A stretch of 28,807 bases of DNA, from positions 2,486-31,292 of the forward strand of contig DJKT01000056.1 of assembly GCA_002436205.1 (NCBI GenBank), given 5' to 3'. This DNA comes from Candidatus Peribacter sp. UBA6535 (GTDB taxonomy: Bacteria > Patescibacteriota > Gracilibacteria > Peribacterales > Peribacteraceae). The notes under the pieces are model-generated. The model ran no database searches, was not told where the DNA came from, and worked only from the letters and a program-made list of their open reading frames with translations. Below, in pieces: positions 15,850 to 23,809 of the stretch (position 1 is the first letter of the stretch; every line of letters begins with the position of its first letter). The position numbers and the translations under genes were made by a program.

Positions 15850-17901
15850 TTATTCAACAGTAATTGTTTGATTAGAAGTGCTCTTTGTTCCAGTGGCATT
15901 TTCTAGTATGAGCTGAACCGAGTATACACCAGGTTTTTCAAATACGTGGTCCTGATGTCTATTGGAAGATGAAGCATCCGGATCAGATTCTGACTCAGAT
16001 CCATCTCCAAAGTTCCATAATACTTTTTTTGGTTGTCCTGTAGAGCACTCCCAGAAGAAGCGAATGCCAACTGGAGCTTTTAGTCCTCCGGAGCGACTCT
16101 TGGTAAAGCACGCATCGAGGAATGGAGCGCGAACCACAACAGTCTTTGATGCAGTTTCTGATCTACCGGACTCAGCTCTTACCGTAAGTGTTACGGTGTA
16201 TTCCCCTGGGGTATCAAACACGTGTGTAGCATGACCATCTCCAAATGTTTGAACACCTTGCGCACTACCGAAGTCCCAAATAAATCCATTAATAGTTTCT
16301 CCGGGGATAAAACTTTCTGATGCGTCAAACTGCACAGTAAGTGGTGCAATACCCTGAGCAGGTTTCAATGCGAAAGTTACAAACTTTGTTTTTGGCTTAA
16401 CTTCAAGCTTTATAGGTTTACGCATCACTCTTCCTTCTGCATCCTTTGCAAGCAATACAAGATTGTACACTCCTTCATCTCTAAATATAGCTCGCAGTGT
16501 CGTATCAGTAGATGTTACTTGCGATGCCTTTGGAGCCTCCCACCAAAAATCTACTAGAGGCATTATTGTCTTCGGCGTTAAATTTATTGATACCGGAGCT
16601 TCTGCAACAATAGTATTACCTTCTACGACATGTGATCCATCATACGAGAGATCTGAAATATTAAGATTTTCAACAATCTTAACAAGTTTTACCACCTTGG
16701 CAATCTGTCCATTAAGATTACGAGCCTTCGCTTTTACTTGGTGCACCTTACGATTGCGGAATGTGTGCCCTACACGATCACCAGTCTCTTCAGGAGAACG
16801 ATCGTCAAAATCCCACGTTACCTCCTGTAAAGGCTCATCAGTTACGAGACGAAATACTACTTGGAAAGGAGGCGGGCTTTCTAGGAACGTTGGAATTGTA
16901 TCGATTTCCACGTCGAAAGGATTTGGAAGCGGCTGCTGAATATCCAGAACTCTAAAGTACTCGTGCTGCGTTTGATTGGTATTAAGCATCTTGACCATTA
17001 CTTTCTGGGGTCCAGTACGTAAAAAGGTGTGCGTAGCTTCCAATGATGTTGAAGTCTCATCAGGAATACCATCCTCATTAAAATCCCATTGCACTTCTCG
17101 TACTTCATAGTTTCTATCATCCGGAACGAGATGTGCCACGCTAAAGACAATAGGTTCATCAACTACCGGAATGAATGGAGAATACGAGAAGACGGCCTGT
17201 GGAATAACAACGCGTTTACGTATGGTACGAGTAGAGCCATCACTTAACTCCAATGTAACACTAACATTGTATCCCCCTTGCCTATCGTAATATGCGGTAG
17301 ACTCTGGAGTTACGGTTTCCTGATCAAATTTTCCATCACCGCTAAGATCCCATTTATAGGTCTTCGTATTCAGCCCTTGGCGCTTCAATATCTCTGCAGC
17401 TTCTGCTGCACTATAAGAAATAGAGAGTGGTGCAACAAAATCTACATCTGTTGACGGAGAAGAAATCACAAACGGTAGTGGTGGCTCTTGCGTTATCCAG
17501 TAGGGCACAAAACCGCTCAAGGCAATTCCCGGAACCAAAACAAGTGCTATGCGAGCAAAGCTTCCATAGCGAACCTTATCCGACGCTCCGGATGCTTTTC
17601 CAATACGCAAGACGGAAAATAGTCCTGCTAAGAAAAATCCAACTCCAAAGACCATAGAAATAAGTTTTGCAAATGGAATCATAGACTCCCATGTACCGGT
17701 TGCATCGGGAAGTACGGAGAGAAGAAAAACCGACCACACGACATACAGTAGATATGGGATACCAACTATCGTCACTACTGCAAATCTTGCACTCGACATA
17801 GCATTGCCCTGCTTTGCTTTTGGCGAAGGAGTCTTCTTTGAGTCACCATCTTGTGGTGCTGGAGTAATGCCGTCAACGCTTGTGGAAGTATTCGGATCCA
17901 A
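15850..17901 (-). CDS. Membrane-anchored multi-PKD domain surface protein
   Basis: 683 residues from a TTG at 17901, 4 nt after the lipoprotein stop; an internal ATG (residue 35) is an alternative. The N-terminal ~35 residues are polar and Pro/Lys-rich; three membrane helices follow (about 40-64, 75-98, 114-136). The rest is about six PKD-like beta-sandwich repeats (about 140-683), recognisable by WDLSGDGKFDQE, WDFNEDGIPDE, VTWDFDDRSPEE, FIWDFGSAQG and VLWNFGDGSES, each followed by H-x-F and G-x-Y-x-V strands (for example HVFDTPGEYTVTL). PKD domains mediate protein-protein or carbohydrate contacts outside the cell. The unusual three-helix N-terminus suggests a membrane platform holding a long external rod. 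It is in one operon with the lipoprotein and the duplicated-domain protein. Confidence 0.85.
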   Translation of the reverse strand: MDPNTSTSVDGITPAPQDGDSKKTPSPKAKQGNAMSSARFAVVTIVGIPYLLYVVWSVFLLSVLPDATGTWESMIPFAKLISMVFGVGFFLAGLFSVLRIGKASGASDKVRYGSFARIALVLVPGIALSGFVPYWITQEPPLPFVISSPSTDVDFVAPLSISYSAAEAAEILKRQGLNTKTYKWDLSGDGKFDQETVTPESTAYYDRQGGYNVSVTLELSDGSTRTIRKRVVIPQAVFSYSPFIPVVDEPIVFSVAHLVPDDRNYEVREVQWDFNEDGIPDETSTSLEATHTFLRTGPQKVMVKMLNTNQTQHEYFRVLDIQQPLPNPFDVEIDTIPTFLESPPPFQVVFRLVTDEPLQEVTWDFDDRSPEETGDRVGHTFRNRKVHQVKAKARNLNGQIAKVVKLVKIVENLNISDLSYDGSHVVEGNTIVAEAPVSINLTPKTIMPLVDFWWEAPKASQVTSTDTTLRAIFRDEGVYNLVLLAKDAEGRVMRKPIKLEVKPKTKFVTFALKPAQGIAPLTVQFDASESFIPGETINGFIWDFGSAQGVQTFGDGHATHVFDTPGEYTVTLTVRAESGRSETASKTVVVRAPFLDACFTKSRSGGLKAPVGIRFFWECSTGQPKKVLWNFGDGSESESDPDASSSNRHQDHVFEKPGVYSVQLILENATGTKSTSNQTITVE

Positions 17902-17905
17902 AATA

Positions 17906-18883
17906 TTAGAGGGTATTCATTTGCTGTATCAGTTCATTAATTTTTTGGTTATCAATTCTAGGTGACTGCTCGTACTCAATTTCTTCCGGGAACCGAGCGT
18001 CATCAGGTAACCCAAAGAACATTGTTGGTGAAAATTGCTTTGCATCTTTTGGAGGAACAATTGCCGGTGCATCATTATGATTTCTGAACGTAATGGTAAA
18101 TTTAACTGAAGCAGCACCACCCCTGTTAATAGGTAAAGATTGCACGACCCACTCAATTTTTTGCACATAGTAGGTCTCGGCATCAATCCAAAGCTGACCA
18201 CTAGCTTCAATCGCTTTGACTTCTTTTCGTACCTCAGCAGCATCAAATTCTCCTCCATTCTCTTCAGCAACTGCTGATAGGTATGCCACAAGCTTTTCTG
18301 TATCGAGTGCAACATCATAGTGATGTACATCTCGACCATTGATGGTGGTCATTCCCCTATCGCGTGTCACAGACACTACCTGAGCCTGTGCCTGCAAGAG
18401 GCGAGGATCCGGCGAAACAGATTCTACAGCAGGCGGAGTATCACCTTCCGAAAGCAGCCACCATTTTCCAGCAATCACACCAATCATTTCTGGGCGAAAG
18501 AGTGTGCTGCTAGGCTGGGAAGATAGTGAATGAATGTTCATATATACCTCCTCCTCAGATATCACGACAACCTCCAACGTTCCTGCAATCGAAGATGGAC
18601 CTTCGAAGCTGTCTATGTCTGCGGTCAGATCGAGCTGGAAACGCAACTGTTCACCGCCACTTGCCAACATCCCATCCATTCTTGCTGTACCAATTGCAGC
18701 GAATGTATTCGACTTCATATCAAAATCACCTTGTAGAACATACTGGGCAGAATCCAATGTTTGCACGGCACGCGTGGCACGCTGTAACACCTCCTCTGGA
18801 GGTATTGATGATTGCGTAGGTGCTTGCTCGCTGCACGCAACGAGTAGGGCACACAGTGCTAAGCAAAAATTTCTAAGTTTCAT
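17906..18883 (-). CDS. LppX/LprG-like lipoprotein
   Basis: 325 residues. Lipobox LVAC with Cys17 after a short hydrophobic segment (FCLALCALLVA), so it should be lipidated by Lgt. The mature part resembles LppX/LprAFG-type lipid-binding lipoproteins: repeated DSAQYVLQGDFDM / TARMDG strands, GTLEVVVISEEEVYM, GKWWLL, and a late QLWIDAETYYVQKIEW strand. Such proteins are thought to carry lipids or sense envelope components. Start ATG at 18883 has no clear Shine-Dalgarno. It is followed by the PKD gene after 4 nt and preceded by the duplicated-domain gene by 45 nt, so the three probably form one operon. Family assignment is by overall pattern, not a catalytic motif. Confidence 0.65.
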   Translation of the reverse strand: MKLRNFCLALCALLVACSEQAPTQSSIPPEEVLQRATRAVQTLDSAQYVLQGDFDMKSNTFAAIGTARMDGMLASGGEQLRFQLDLTADIDSFEGPSSIAGTLEVVVISEEEVYMNIHSLSSQPSSTLFRPEMIGVIAGKWWLLSEGDTPPAVESVSPDPRLLQAQAQVVSVTRDRGMTTINGRDVHHYDVALDTEKLVAYLSAVAEENGGEFDAAEVRKEVKAIEASGQLWIDAETYYVQKIEWVVQSLPINRGGAASVKFTITFRNHNDAPAIVPPKDAKQFSPTMFFGLPDDARFPEEIEYEQSPRIDNQKINELIQQMNTL

Positions 18884-18928
18884 ATAAGGAAGGGTTGTAC
18901 TAAGTTTGCCAGAAAAGATGCGTCATTT

Positions 18929-19948
18929 CTAGCGCCCGACTACAGGAGTAGCTTCTAGGTCTGCAGCTTCTTCTACAACAAACTGAATTGTGCGACTACG
19001 ACTAGCACGAACGTCTGCCCGTAGCGCAAATTTCAACTTATGATTCTTCTTCAAAAAGAATGGCGGGTCGAACTCTAAGCGCACAGTGTCACCATTCATT
19101 TGTGGTACCAGACTCGAAATTCGCCTATTACGGAAGTCAATGTAGAGATCTTGCATGTCTGCATTGCTGGCAGATCCATTATTCGTAAAGGTGACCGCAC
19201 GTAGTAAATGATTGTCTCGACTATCGGCTTGCACTGTAAATCGTGAAACGATCTGCCGATTACCGTACCGAACTCTTCTTGTTAAGTTGAGATAATTAAC
19301 TGAAATTTGCCCGAGTGCTCGTCCTGCTGTTTTTCGTGTACGTGTAAAATCTCCTACACGATAATCTATGCGTACTGTTGTGCCTCCTGCATCGACACTA
19401 CGAAGTTCGAGTCGATGTTCTCCCGCTGGAGCTGCATCCGGAGAAAAATCTGCAATTACCAGTACATCTTCTTCTTCGCATGCCGGGATTCTAAAGTCAC
19501 GTACATTCAAATCTACAGAACCGTCTCGTCTCGCAACAGACCTTGCACGTGAGATACGCTGTCCTCTGTGGACAACATAGAGAGATTCGATATCACTATT
19601 GGCACCAAGCCCCCTCCTCTGCACACTGATTGTAGTAATGGATGCATCCCCGCTGCAATCTGCTTCCATGCGTAACCGTAACATTTCGACGCGCCTGGCA
19701 TCGGGAGGAACACTCGCAGTTGCTGCGGCCTGTGCATCTATAGTCAAATGTCCACGCGGATGCACGGACTGAATATGCCTTGGGCTTTGATCTGGCCTAT
19801 GCGGAAGATTCACAGGCAAGCTGAACTGATGAATAAAGTATGCGACGAGTACTGAGGAGAGCATGCCGCCCAGTATAACACGGCATTCATCAGACTCTCC
19901 GAGAATATGTCCTCGCCAATACCAGAAAATATTTTGGTATTTTGTCAT
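18929..19948 (-). CDS. Membrane-anchored protein with a duplicated ~95-residue beta domain
   Basis: 339 residues. One N-terminal membrane helix (about 24-44, VILGGMLSSVLVAYFIHQFSL) is followed by an extracytoplasmic region. Two copies of one domain are visible: about 85-190 (LRLRMEADCSGDASITTISV, GANSDIESLYVVHRGQRIS, DVLVIADFSPD) and about 230-330 (SRFTVQADSRDNHLLRAVTF, ASNADMQDLYIDFRNRRIS, LKFALRADVRASRSRTIQF). Shared features are the AD in the first strand, a D-x-x-x-LY strand, RIS, and a final AD. No known name; similar repeats occur in CPR surface proteins. First gene of the operon with the lipoprotein and PKD protein. A TATACA -10-like sequence (19956-19961) is 7 nt before the ATG, while AAAGAG just before the ATG could be a weak Shine-Dalgarno. 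Confidence 0.65.
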   Translation of the reverse strand: MTKYQNIFWYWRGHILGESDECRVILGGMLSSVLVAYFIHQFSLPVNLPHRPDQSPRHIQSVHPRGHLTIDAQAAATASVPPDARRVEMLRLRMEADCSGDASITTISVQRRGLGANSDIESLYVVHRGQRISRARSVARRDGSVDLNVRDFRIPACEEEDVLVIADFSPDAAPAGEHRLELRSVDAGGTTVRIDYRVGDFTRTRKTAGRALGQISVNYLNLTRRVRYGNRQIVSRFTVQADSRDNHLLRAVTFTNNGSASNADMQDLYIDFRNRRISSLVPQMNGDTVRLEFDPPFFLKKNHKLKFALRADVRASRSRTIQFVVEEAADLEATPVVGR

Positions 19949-19955
19949 CTCTTTT

Positions 19956-19961
19956 TGTATA
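19956..19961 (-). promoter_or_regulatory. Weak -10 candidate TATACA for the surface operon
   Basis: TATACA preceded by TG lies 7 nt before the ATG at 19948; no -35 seen. Position matches the leaderless pattern of other genes here, but the match is only four of six. Confidence 0.25.
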
Positions 19962-20152
19962 CATTATTTGTTCAATAAACATCCTGCCTCATCCTTTTTC
20001 CAATAAAAGTCGAGTAAATAATCTCAGATACTCTCAATCAGGAAATGGCTTAAAGTAAAGGATCTTTACATTAAACTACTGCAGTGTGAACACAGGATGT
20101 AGTCAAATAGTACTAGACATCACGGAATCAATCCGTAAACTGCCGCAGCTCT

Positions 20153-20284
20153 ATGAATGACCCTACAATAGTACCAGTGAAGCAATTCACACCCTCGGCA
20201 TCTGTTCCGGTTGTGGCACTCCACACCGCACTCATCGCCTTCATGACACTGTCCATGGTGATGAGCCTCCCTACTCTCGGCTAA
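20153..20284 (+). CDS. Candidate 43-residue membrane peptide
   Basis: ATG-to-TAA ORF with a polar N-terminus (MNDPTIVPVKQFTPSAS) and a hydrophobic segment VVALHTALIAFMTLSMVM ending SLPTLG. No Shine-Dalgarno or near promoter was found, and the ORF is short enough to be chance. Reported because two other tiny membrane proteins in the window are well supported. Confidence 0.3.
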   Translation: MNDPTIVPVKQFTPSASVPVVALHTALIAFMTLSMVMSLPTLG

Positions 20285-20328
20285 GAGCTAGGCTGGATAA
20301 ATAGATGCAAGGCAAAAGCTACTCGCAT

Positions 20329-20356
20329 CCCCCTTCGCTCTACGAGCTTCGGCGGG
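20329..20356 (+). repeat. Short dispersed palindromic repeat (CCTTCGCTC-TAC-GAGC type)
   Basis: Core GCTC-TAC-GAGC flanked by CCTTC and TTCGGCGGG. It is related to the two inserts in the broken tRNA copy at 23724-23759 and 23776-23809, but here the loop triplet is TAC and the following triplet is TTC, the reverse of those copies. Translation of such repeats makes spurious ORFs (for example SLYELRRDK at 20330-20356), which were not annotated. Confidence 0.6.
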
Positions 20357-20423
20357 ACAAGCACACAAACAGCGAGAACCGAAAAATCCTCACAGAGGCT
20401 ATAGGGTCTTTGACATTTTTTTC

Positions 20424-20927
20424 TTACCGCTCCGTTATCCTCAACTCCCCCTCTGCAACGTGCAAAGCAGGGGCAGGGTTCCCATCGTCCGGCTCAAGCG
20501 TGACGATAACCTCAGTATGTCCTGTGTAATCCTCTGAGGAATCAAAGCGCAAGCTATGACGCGAGTCTCCAAAGTAGTTGCTCAGGTGTCCTGTAGAGAT
20601 AACTGAGGAACCCTTTACAAGCCAGCCTTCGTAGAAATACCCGTCCTCAGCAGGATCAACATTAAGTGTTACGGTGTGCAGGTAATAACCATCTTCAAAT
20701 TGGTGTGCCTGGGTTACGCCATTGGCTTTAAAATCTCCAACCTCAAGCATAGCACCATACGCAAACCACGTTTCGCTACCGTGCTTGTCATACTTAATCT
20801 CCCCTCCCACTGGCATAGGATATTGAATTGTTTCTGTATCGAGCTCTTCGCTGCGTTCACTACGGTTTTCACCACAAGCGGTGAGAAGAAGTAGGCTGGT
20901 CGATAGGAGAAGAAGTGATTTTTTCAT
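20424..20927 (-). CDS. Small lipoprotein
   Basis: 167 residues. Lipobox LTAC with Cys18 after a poly-leucine core (LLLLSTSLLLLTA), so an Lgt substrate. The mature part begins polar (GENRSERSEELDTET). Its later half, TVTLNVDPAEDGYFYEGWLVKG then STGHLSNYFGD and EVIVTLEPDDGNPAPALHV, resembles the extracytoplasmic C-terminal fold of RskA-like anti-sigma factors, where a Y-x-x-W-L strand and a late E/D-D-G-N-P loop are typical. No cytoplasmic anti-sigma domain is present, so a regulatory role is not implied. A TATAAT lies 8 nt before the ATG. Its ATG is 58 nt from the end of the O-antigen ligase-like gene, with its own promoter between. Confidence 0.7.
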   Translation of the reverse strand: MKKSLLLLSTSLLLLTACGENRSERSEELDTETIQYPMPVGGEIKYDKHGSETWFAYGAMLEVGDFKANGVTQAHQFEDGYYLHTVTLNVDPAEDGYFYEGWLVKGSSVISTGHLSNYFGDSRHSLRFDSSEDYTGHTEVIVTLEPDDGNPAPALHVAEGELRITER

Positions 20928-20935
20928 AGGGCAAA

Positions 20936-20941
20936 ATTATA
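20936..20941 (-). promoter_or_regulatory. -10 element TATAAT, near-leaderless
   Basis: Consensus TATAAT 8 nt before the ATG at 20927, giving a leader of 0-2 nt. The -35 (TATCCA at 17 nt) is poor and there is no TGn extension. Confidence 0.5.
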
Positions 20942-20985
20942 GATGAAAATCAGGTAGTGGATAGTGGATACTCAAGAATATTTCT

Positions 20986-22998
20986 CTACCACAGGAACCC
21001 CGGTGGGCGGCTCAAGATCCTCCCCCGCTCAAATTGTGCATGATGATCCGCCTTGGCAGCCATAACCTGGTATCTCGGTGCATCTTCTGGATAGAGCCTT
21101 GCTAGCATATTCGAGATAGCTATGAATTCCTCGATATTTGGAGAGAGGGCAATATAATGACTATTGCGCTCTATGGCATCTGCAAACATTGTAAGTAGCC
21201 CATCGATCATTGGACGTTTCTTTTCTATCTCCTCTTTCATATCCAGTGCCAAGTATGCCTCGATAAGACCATGAGTCACACTAAGATTATTGTATCGGCC
21301 TCGCTCGAATGCATGCTGGAAAGATTCTAAGGCTCGTTGTTTTTCTCCTGCAAGAAGCGCTAGATCTCCTTGCCTCTTCCATGCCCTAAAGTCCTGATCG
21401 TTTACGGCGAAGTACCTATCCAACGCCTCCTGTGCCTTTGTAAACTTGCTCTCCTGTTGGTAGATCTTTGCACGACTCAAATGCAAGTCACGGGTAAAGT
21501 ATTCTCCTTGTGCTTTGTCATACCACTCAATGGCAGTAAAGGGATCTCCGGCAATTTCTGCACTACGACCAACAGAAGTAATAGCAAGATATGCCCCTTC
21601 GTAAAATGCAACAGCTAGAAGGAGTACTGCAATAGTTATCTCTGTCCAACGAGCGATGCTTGCAGAAATGTTTCGTAGTGAACCAATGTCTAAGTACGTC
21701 ATCAATATACCGAGTAGTAACCAGAACGGCAGACCGATAGCAACGAACTGCAAGTTAAAGTCGATCATATTGTGCAAGATGACTCCAGTGAGTCCAAGGA
21801 AGATTAGAGTCCTGAGAGAAAACTTGAGAGACCCCACTTCTATACGGTCAGAAAGGAGTTGCACCGTTGCGCGATACATCACCATGCCAACTACTATGGC
21901 AAAAACAATGGTCGCCAAAATACCTCGCTCTACAAGAAGCTTGAGAACGACATTATGTGGATGATCTGATGTAGCAAGAACTTCTCGCTGTAACTGAGGC
22001 TGTACAAAACGGAAACTATACGGACCCCATCCAAGTAACGGCTTTTGCGTTGCCAGATTGAGTGCTTGCCCCCAAAAACCAAATCGCTCGGAGACAGAGC
22101 TAGACCCTTCTGCAGCAGAGAGCGTTACTTTCTCCCCTACTTCCTGCACATCGTGTAGATTCGACCGCACACCATTCATCAAAAGAAAACTACAAAGAGC
22201 GACGACAACTATAACTACTGATACCGGAATGATATTTCGAACAGGAAACTGGGGCCGTGTTTTTTTGTACACAATGAGTCCCCACAGAGCAAGCTGCGAA
22301 AGAAACACCAAAAATCCTCCACGTGAGTACGAAAGAAGAAGGCATGCAAATACTAGTCCTACTACTGCGGCTCGCAACAAAAATTCTGCTCGACTGCGTA
22401 CTTGCGTGGTGTCAAAACGATAATCCCTGAGTACCCAATACAACACAAGTGGCCACGTCAGTAGTAAAAACTGTGCCCATGCATTGGGCCAGTAGTCCGT
22501 ATGAAACCGATAATCAAAGAACGTGCCAACGAATCTGTTTACCGGCTGAAAAATATATACCAGTATACCGATGCCACATGCGGCAATTACCGTTATACTG
22601 AGCAATTGAATAAGTCGTGTTACATACTGATCACCATTATCTGGGTCTCCCGCCTGACGTATCATCCACAGAAGCATAAGGCCTAATGCAGCGGTGCGCA
22701 GCACTTCGTCCAAACCATAATTACTGGTCGTAGATGTGAGATACGAAATGAATGTCAAAACAGTAAATCCCATAACTGCACTCCAGAGGAGTATCGGTGC
22801 TTCTCTCTTTCCAATACGACGGTTAAACGTATGTGAAACAATCGTCACAGCAGCAGCTACCCCTGTAAGTATCCACGTCATATCCAAACTCTTTCCTCCT
22901 CTCCAAAGGACAGAGACTACCAACAAAATGAGAACCGCCCATTCGCAGACACTGCACCAAGGAATATTCCGGTGGCTGTTGCGAATAGGTAATTGCAT
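20986..22998 (-). CDS. O-antigen ligase/polymerase-like membrane protein with C-terminal TPRs
   Basis: 670 residues. About 11-12 membrane helices occupy residues 15-475. Family marks of the Wzy/WaaL (Wzy_C) group: LLSYSRGGFLVFLSQ (R226 region), GWGPYSF (323-329) and SDHPHNVVLKLLVERG (His348), in the order expected around the large periplasmic loop. Residues ~480-620 form TPR-like helical repeats (DPFTAIEWYDKAQG, KFTKAQEALDRYF, EKQRALESFQHAF). Such proteins join or polymerise lipid-linked glycans on the outer face of the membrane; in a cell of this kind the product could be a surface polysaccharide or glycosylated surface protein. TPR fusion is common in pilin or protein O-glycosylation ligases, so that is an alternative. 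A TAAGAT -10 (23006-23011) is 7 nt before the ATG. Confidence 0.85.
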   Translation of the reverse strand: MQLPIRNSHRNIPWCSVCEWAVLILLVVSVLWRGGKSLDMTWILTGVAAAVTIVSHTFNRRIGKREAPILLWSAVMGFTVLTFISYLTSTTSNYGLDEVLRTAALGLMLLWMIRQAGDPDNGDQYVTRLIQLLSITVIAACGIGILVYIFQPVNRFVGTFFDYRFHTDYWPNAWAQFLLLTWPLVLYWVLRDYRFDTTQVRSRAEFLLRAAVVGLVFACLLLSYSRGGFLVFLSQLALWGLIVYKKTRPQFPVRNIIPVSVVIVVVALCSFLLMNGVRSNLHDVQEVGEKVTLSAAEGSSSVSERFGFWGQALNLATQKPLLGWGPYSFRFVQPQLQREVLATSDHPHNVVLKLLVERGILATIVFAIVVGMVMYRATVQLLSDRIEVGSLKFSLRTLIFLGLTGVILHNMIDFNLQFVAIGLPFWLLLGILMTYLDIGSLRNISASIARWTEITIAVLLLAVAFYEGAYLAITSVGRSAEIAGDPFTAIEWYDKAQGEYFTRDLHLSRAKIYQQESKFTKAQEALDRYFAVNDQDFRAWKRQGDLALLAGEKQRALESFQHAFERGRYNNLSVTHGLIEAYLALDMKEEIEKKRPMIDGLLTMFADAIERNSHYIALSPNIEEFIAISNMLARLYPEDAPRYQVMAAKADHHAQFERGRILSRPPGFLW

Positions 22999-23005
22999 TA
23001 CGGGT

Positions 23006-23036
23006 ATCTTACACGAAAAAAACGCAACCTGTCACA
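23006..23036 (-). promoter_or_regulatory. Possible promoter overlapping the RNA terminator
   Basis: Minus strand: GTGACA (about 23030-23035, in the terminator loop) as -35, 18-nt spacer, TAAGAT -10 (23006-23011), 7 nt to the ATG at 22998. The -35 match is 5/6 and the -10 match 4/6. Confidence 0.3.
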
Positions 23037-23045
23037 AGGTTGCGT
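23016..23045 (-). terminator. Strong intrinsic terminator
   Basis: ACGCAACCT (23022-23030) pairs perfectly with AGGTTGCGT (23037-23045), 9 bp with a 6-nt loop, followed on the minus strand by seven T (complement of 23016-23022). No coding gene ends here, so it marks the 3' end of a non-coding transcript. Confidence 0.85.
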
Positions 23046-23655
23046 CGTTCCAGGCTGCGACCGCAGCTTGGATGTTCTTTCTCAGATTTGGAAGGATCAA
23101 CATTCACTGACCTATCGACTCAATTGCCGATGTGAGAGATTTTGGGACTTGAGCCCCTCTGTTTGCTAAGAACCAATCGTGTCACTTTGATCAGACTACC
23201 GTGCTTGCTTACGCTTCTGATGTGAAGCAGATGATACGACTCAACACACCATAAATGAGTCGAGAGTCATTCATTGTCATAGCAAGACAAGAAGTCCTAA
23301 GTCATCTTGTTCTAGACAAGAGTGTACCTAGATCGCGTTTCCACAATTGGCCGGTCCGCAAAGAGAGTGACATGGAGCCAAGCCCCAATTAAATAAACTT
23401 CATCCAATGTGCGCCGGTACCCAGACTCCGCTAGCCTATGCTACGCGGAACTGGAACCGGCGCGGTTTAATTGGCTTCTTCGTTGTGGCGGAAATTATCG
23501 AACAGTTTTCTCATCCGTCACCTTCTCTTTCTTTGCCAGTCGGGAGATTGTGTATTCATCATGTAGCGGAGGTCACGACGACCTCACCCAAGAGCGACTA
23601 AGACTCATGGATTAAAGCTGCACCCACATGATATATCCGAATTCAGTGAAAGAAC
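23016..23655 (-). ncRNA. Candidate large structured non-coding RNA (~640 nt), unknown class
   Basis: A promoter (23662-23690) predicts transcription from 23655, and a strong intrinsic terminator ends it at about 23016. The first 8 nt, GUUCUUUC (23655-23648), pair perfectly with GAAAGAAC (23081-23074) near the 3' end, with further interrupted pairing inward. Internal helices: UAUCAUGU (23633-23626) with ACAUGAUG (23564-23557), enclosing GAGGUC/GACCUC (23585-23569); a 9-bp UUAAUUGG-type helix, 23466-23474 with 23385-23393, enclosing a long hairpin at 23411-23463 closed by GCGCCGGU/ACCGGCGC; CGACUCA/UGAGUCG (23262-23237); GCUUC/GAAGC (23228-23213); GCUGC-GGUC-GCAGC (23067-23054). No protein ORF fits. 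Conserved tmRNA, RNase P (GAGGAAAGUCC) and SRP motifs are absent as far as I can read. Size, terminal pairing and tRNA neighbourhood recall large RNAs such as ROOL, GOLLD or OLE, but no consensus was recognised. Confidence 0.6.
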
Positions 23656-23661
23656 GGGAAG

Positions 23662-23690
23662 ATTAGACGCCTAAATATAATTTAAGGCAA
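23662..23690 (-). promoter_or_regulatory. Promoter TTGCCT-17-TCTAAT for the large RNA
   Basis: Minus strand: -35 TTGCCT (23685-23690), exactly 17 nt, -10 TCTAAT (23662-23667, five of six). The predicted start (7 nt beyond) is G23655, the first base of the terminal helix of the RNA, an independent agreement between promoter and structure. Confidence 0.55.
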
Positions 23691-23723
23691 GTACTATGGT
23701 TATTTATTTTTGGTGCCCAGGAG

Positions 23724-23759
23724 CCTCCTTCGCTCCTTCGGAGCTACGGGCGGCCAGGG
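23724..23759. repeat. 36-bp palindromic repeat inserted in a tRNA-Leu fragment
   Basis: Core GCTCC-TTC-GGAGC-TACGG. It interrupts a tRNA-Leu sequence between T arm and acceptor; the flanks join cleanly into the intact tRNA sequence when it is removed. Related to the repeats at 23776 and 20329. Confidence 0.7.
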
Positions 23760-23775
23760 AAGACTCGAACTTCCA

Positions 23776-23809
23776 CCCTCCTTCGCACTTCGTGCTACGG
23801 AAGGGCAGG
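23776..23809. repeat. 34-bp palindromic repeat inserted in a tRNA-Leu fragment
   Basis: Core GCAC-TTC-GTGC-TACGG, same framework as the 36-bp repeat (CCTCCTTCG before, TACGG after) with compensating changes in both stem arms, so the hairpin rather than the sequence is kept. It lies between the variable arm and the T arm. Confidence 0.7.

Larger units (their letters stand above)
19962..20423. other. Long intergenic region with one small candidate ORF and a dispersed repeat
   Basis: About 460 bp without a convincing gene. It holds the 43-codon ORF at 20153-20284 and a short palindromic repeat at 20329-20356, listed separately. Apart from these I see no tRNA, no clear riboswitch and no strong terminator. 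Confidence 0.5.

Noticed and set aside
16463..16939. Long plus-strand ORF opposite the PKD gene
   Set aside because: Antisense shadow of a clear coding sequence.
20305..20529. 74-codon plus-strand ORF
   Set aside because: It starts in a dispersed repeat and continues antisense through the lipoprotein gene; no ribosome binding site.
23016..23655. tmRNA, RNase P RNA or SRP RNA in the large intergenic region
   Set aside because: I looked on both strands for GGTTTCGAC-type tmRNA starts and a CCA end, GAGGAAAGTCC of RNase P, and GGAAGGAAGCAGCC-like SRP loops; none is present. A divergent form cannot be excluded by eye.
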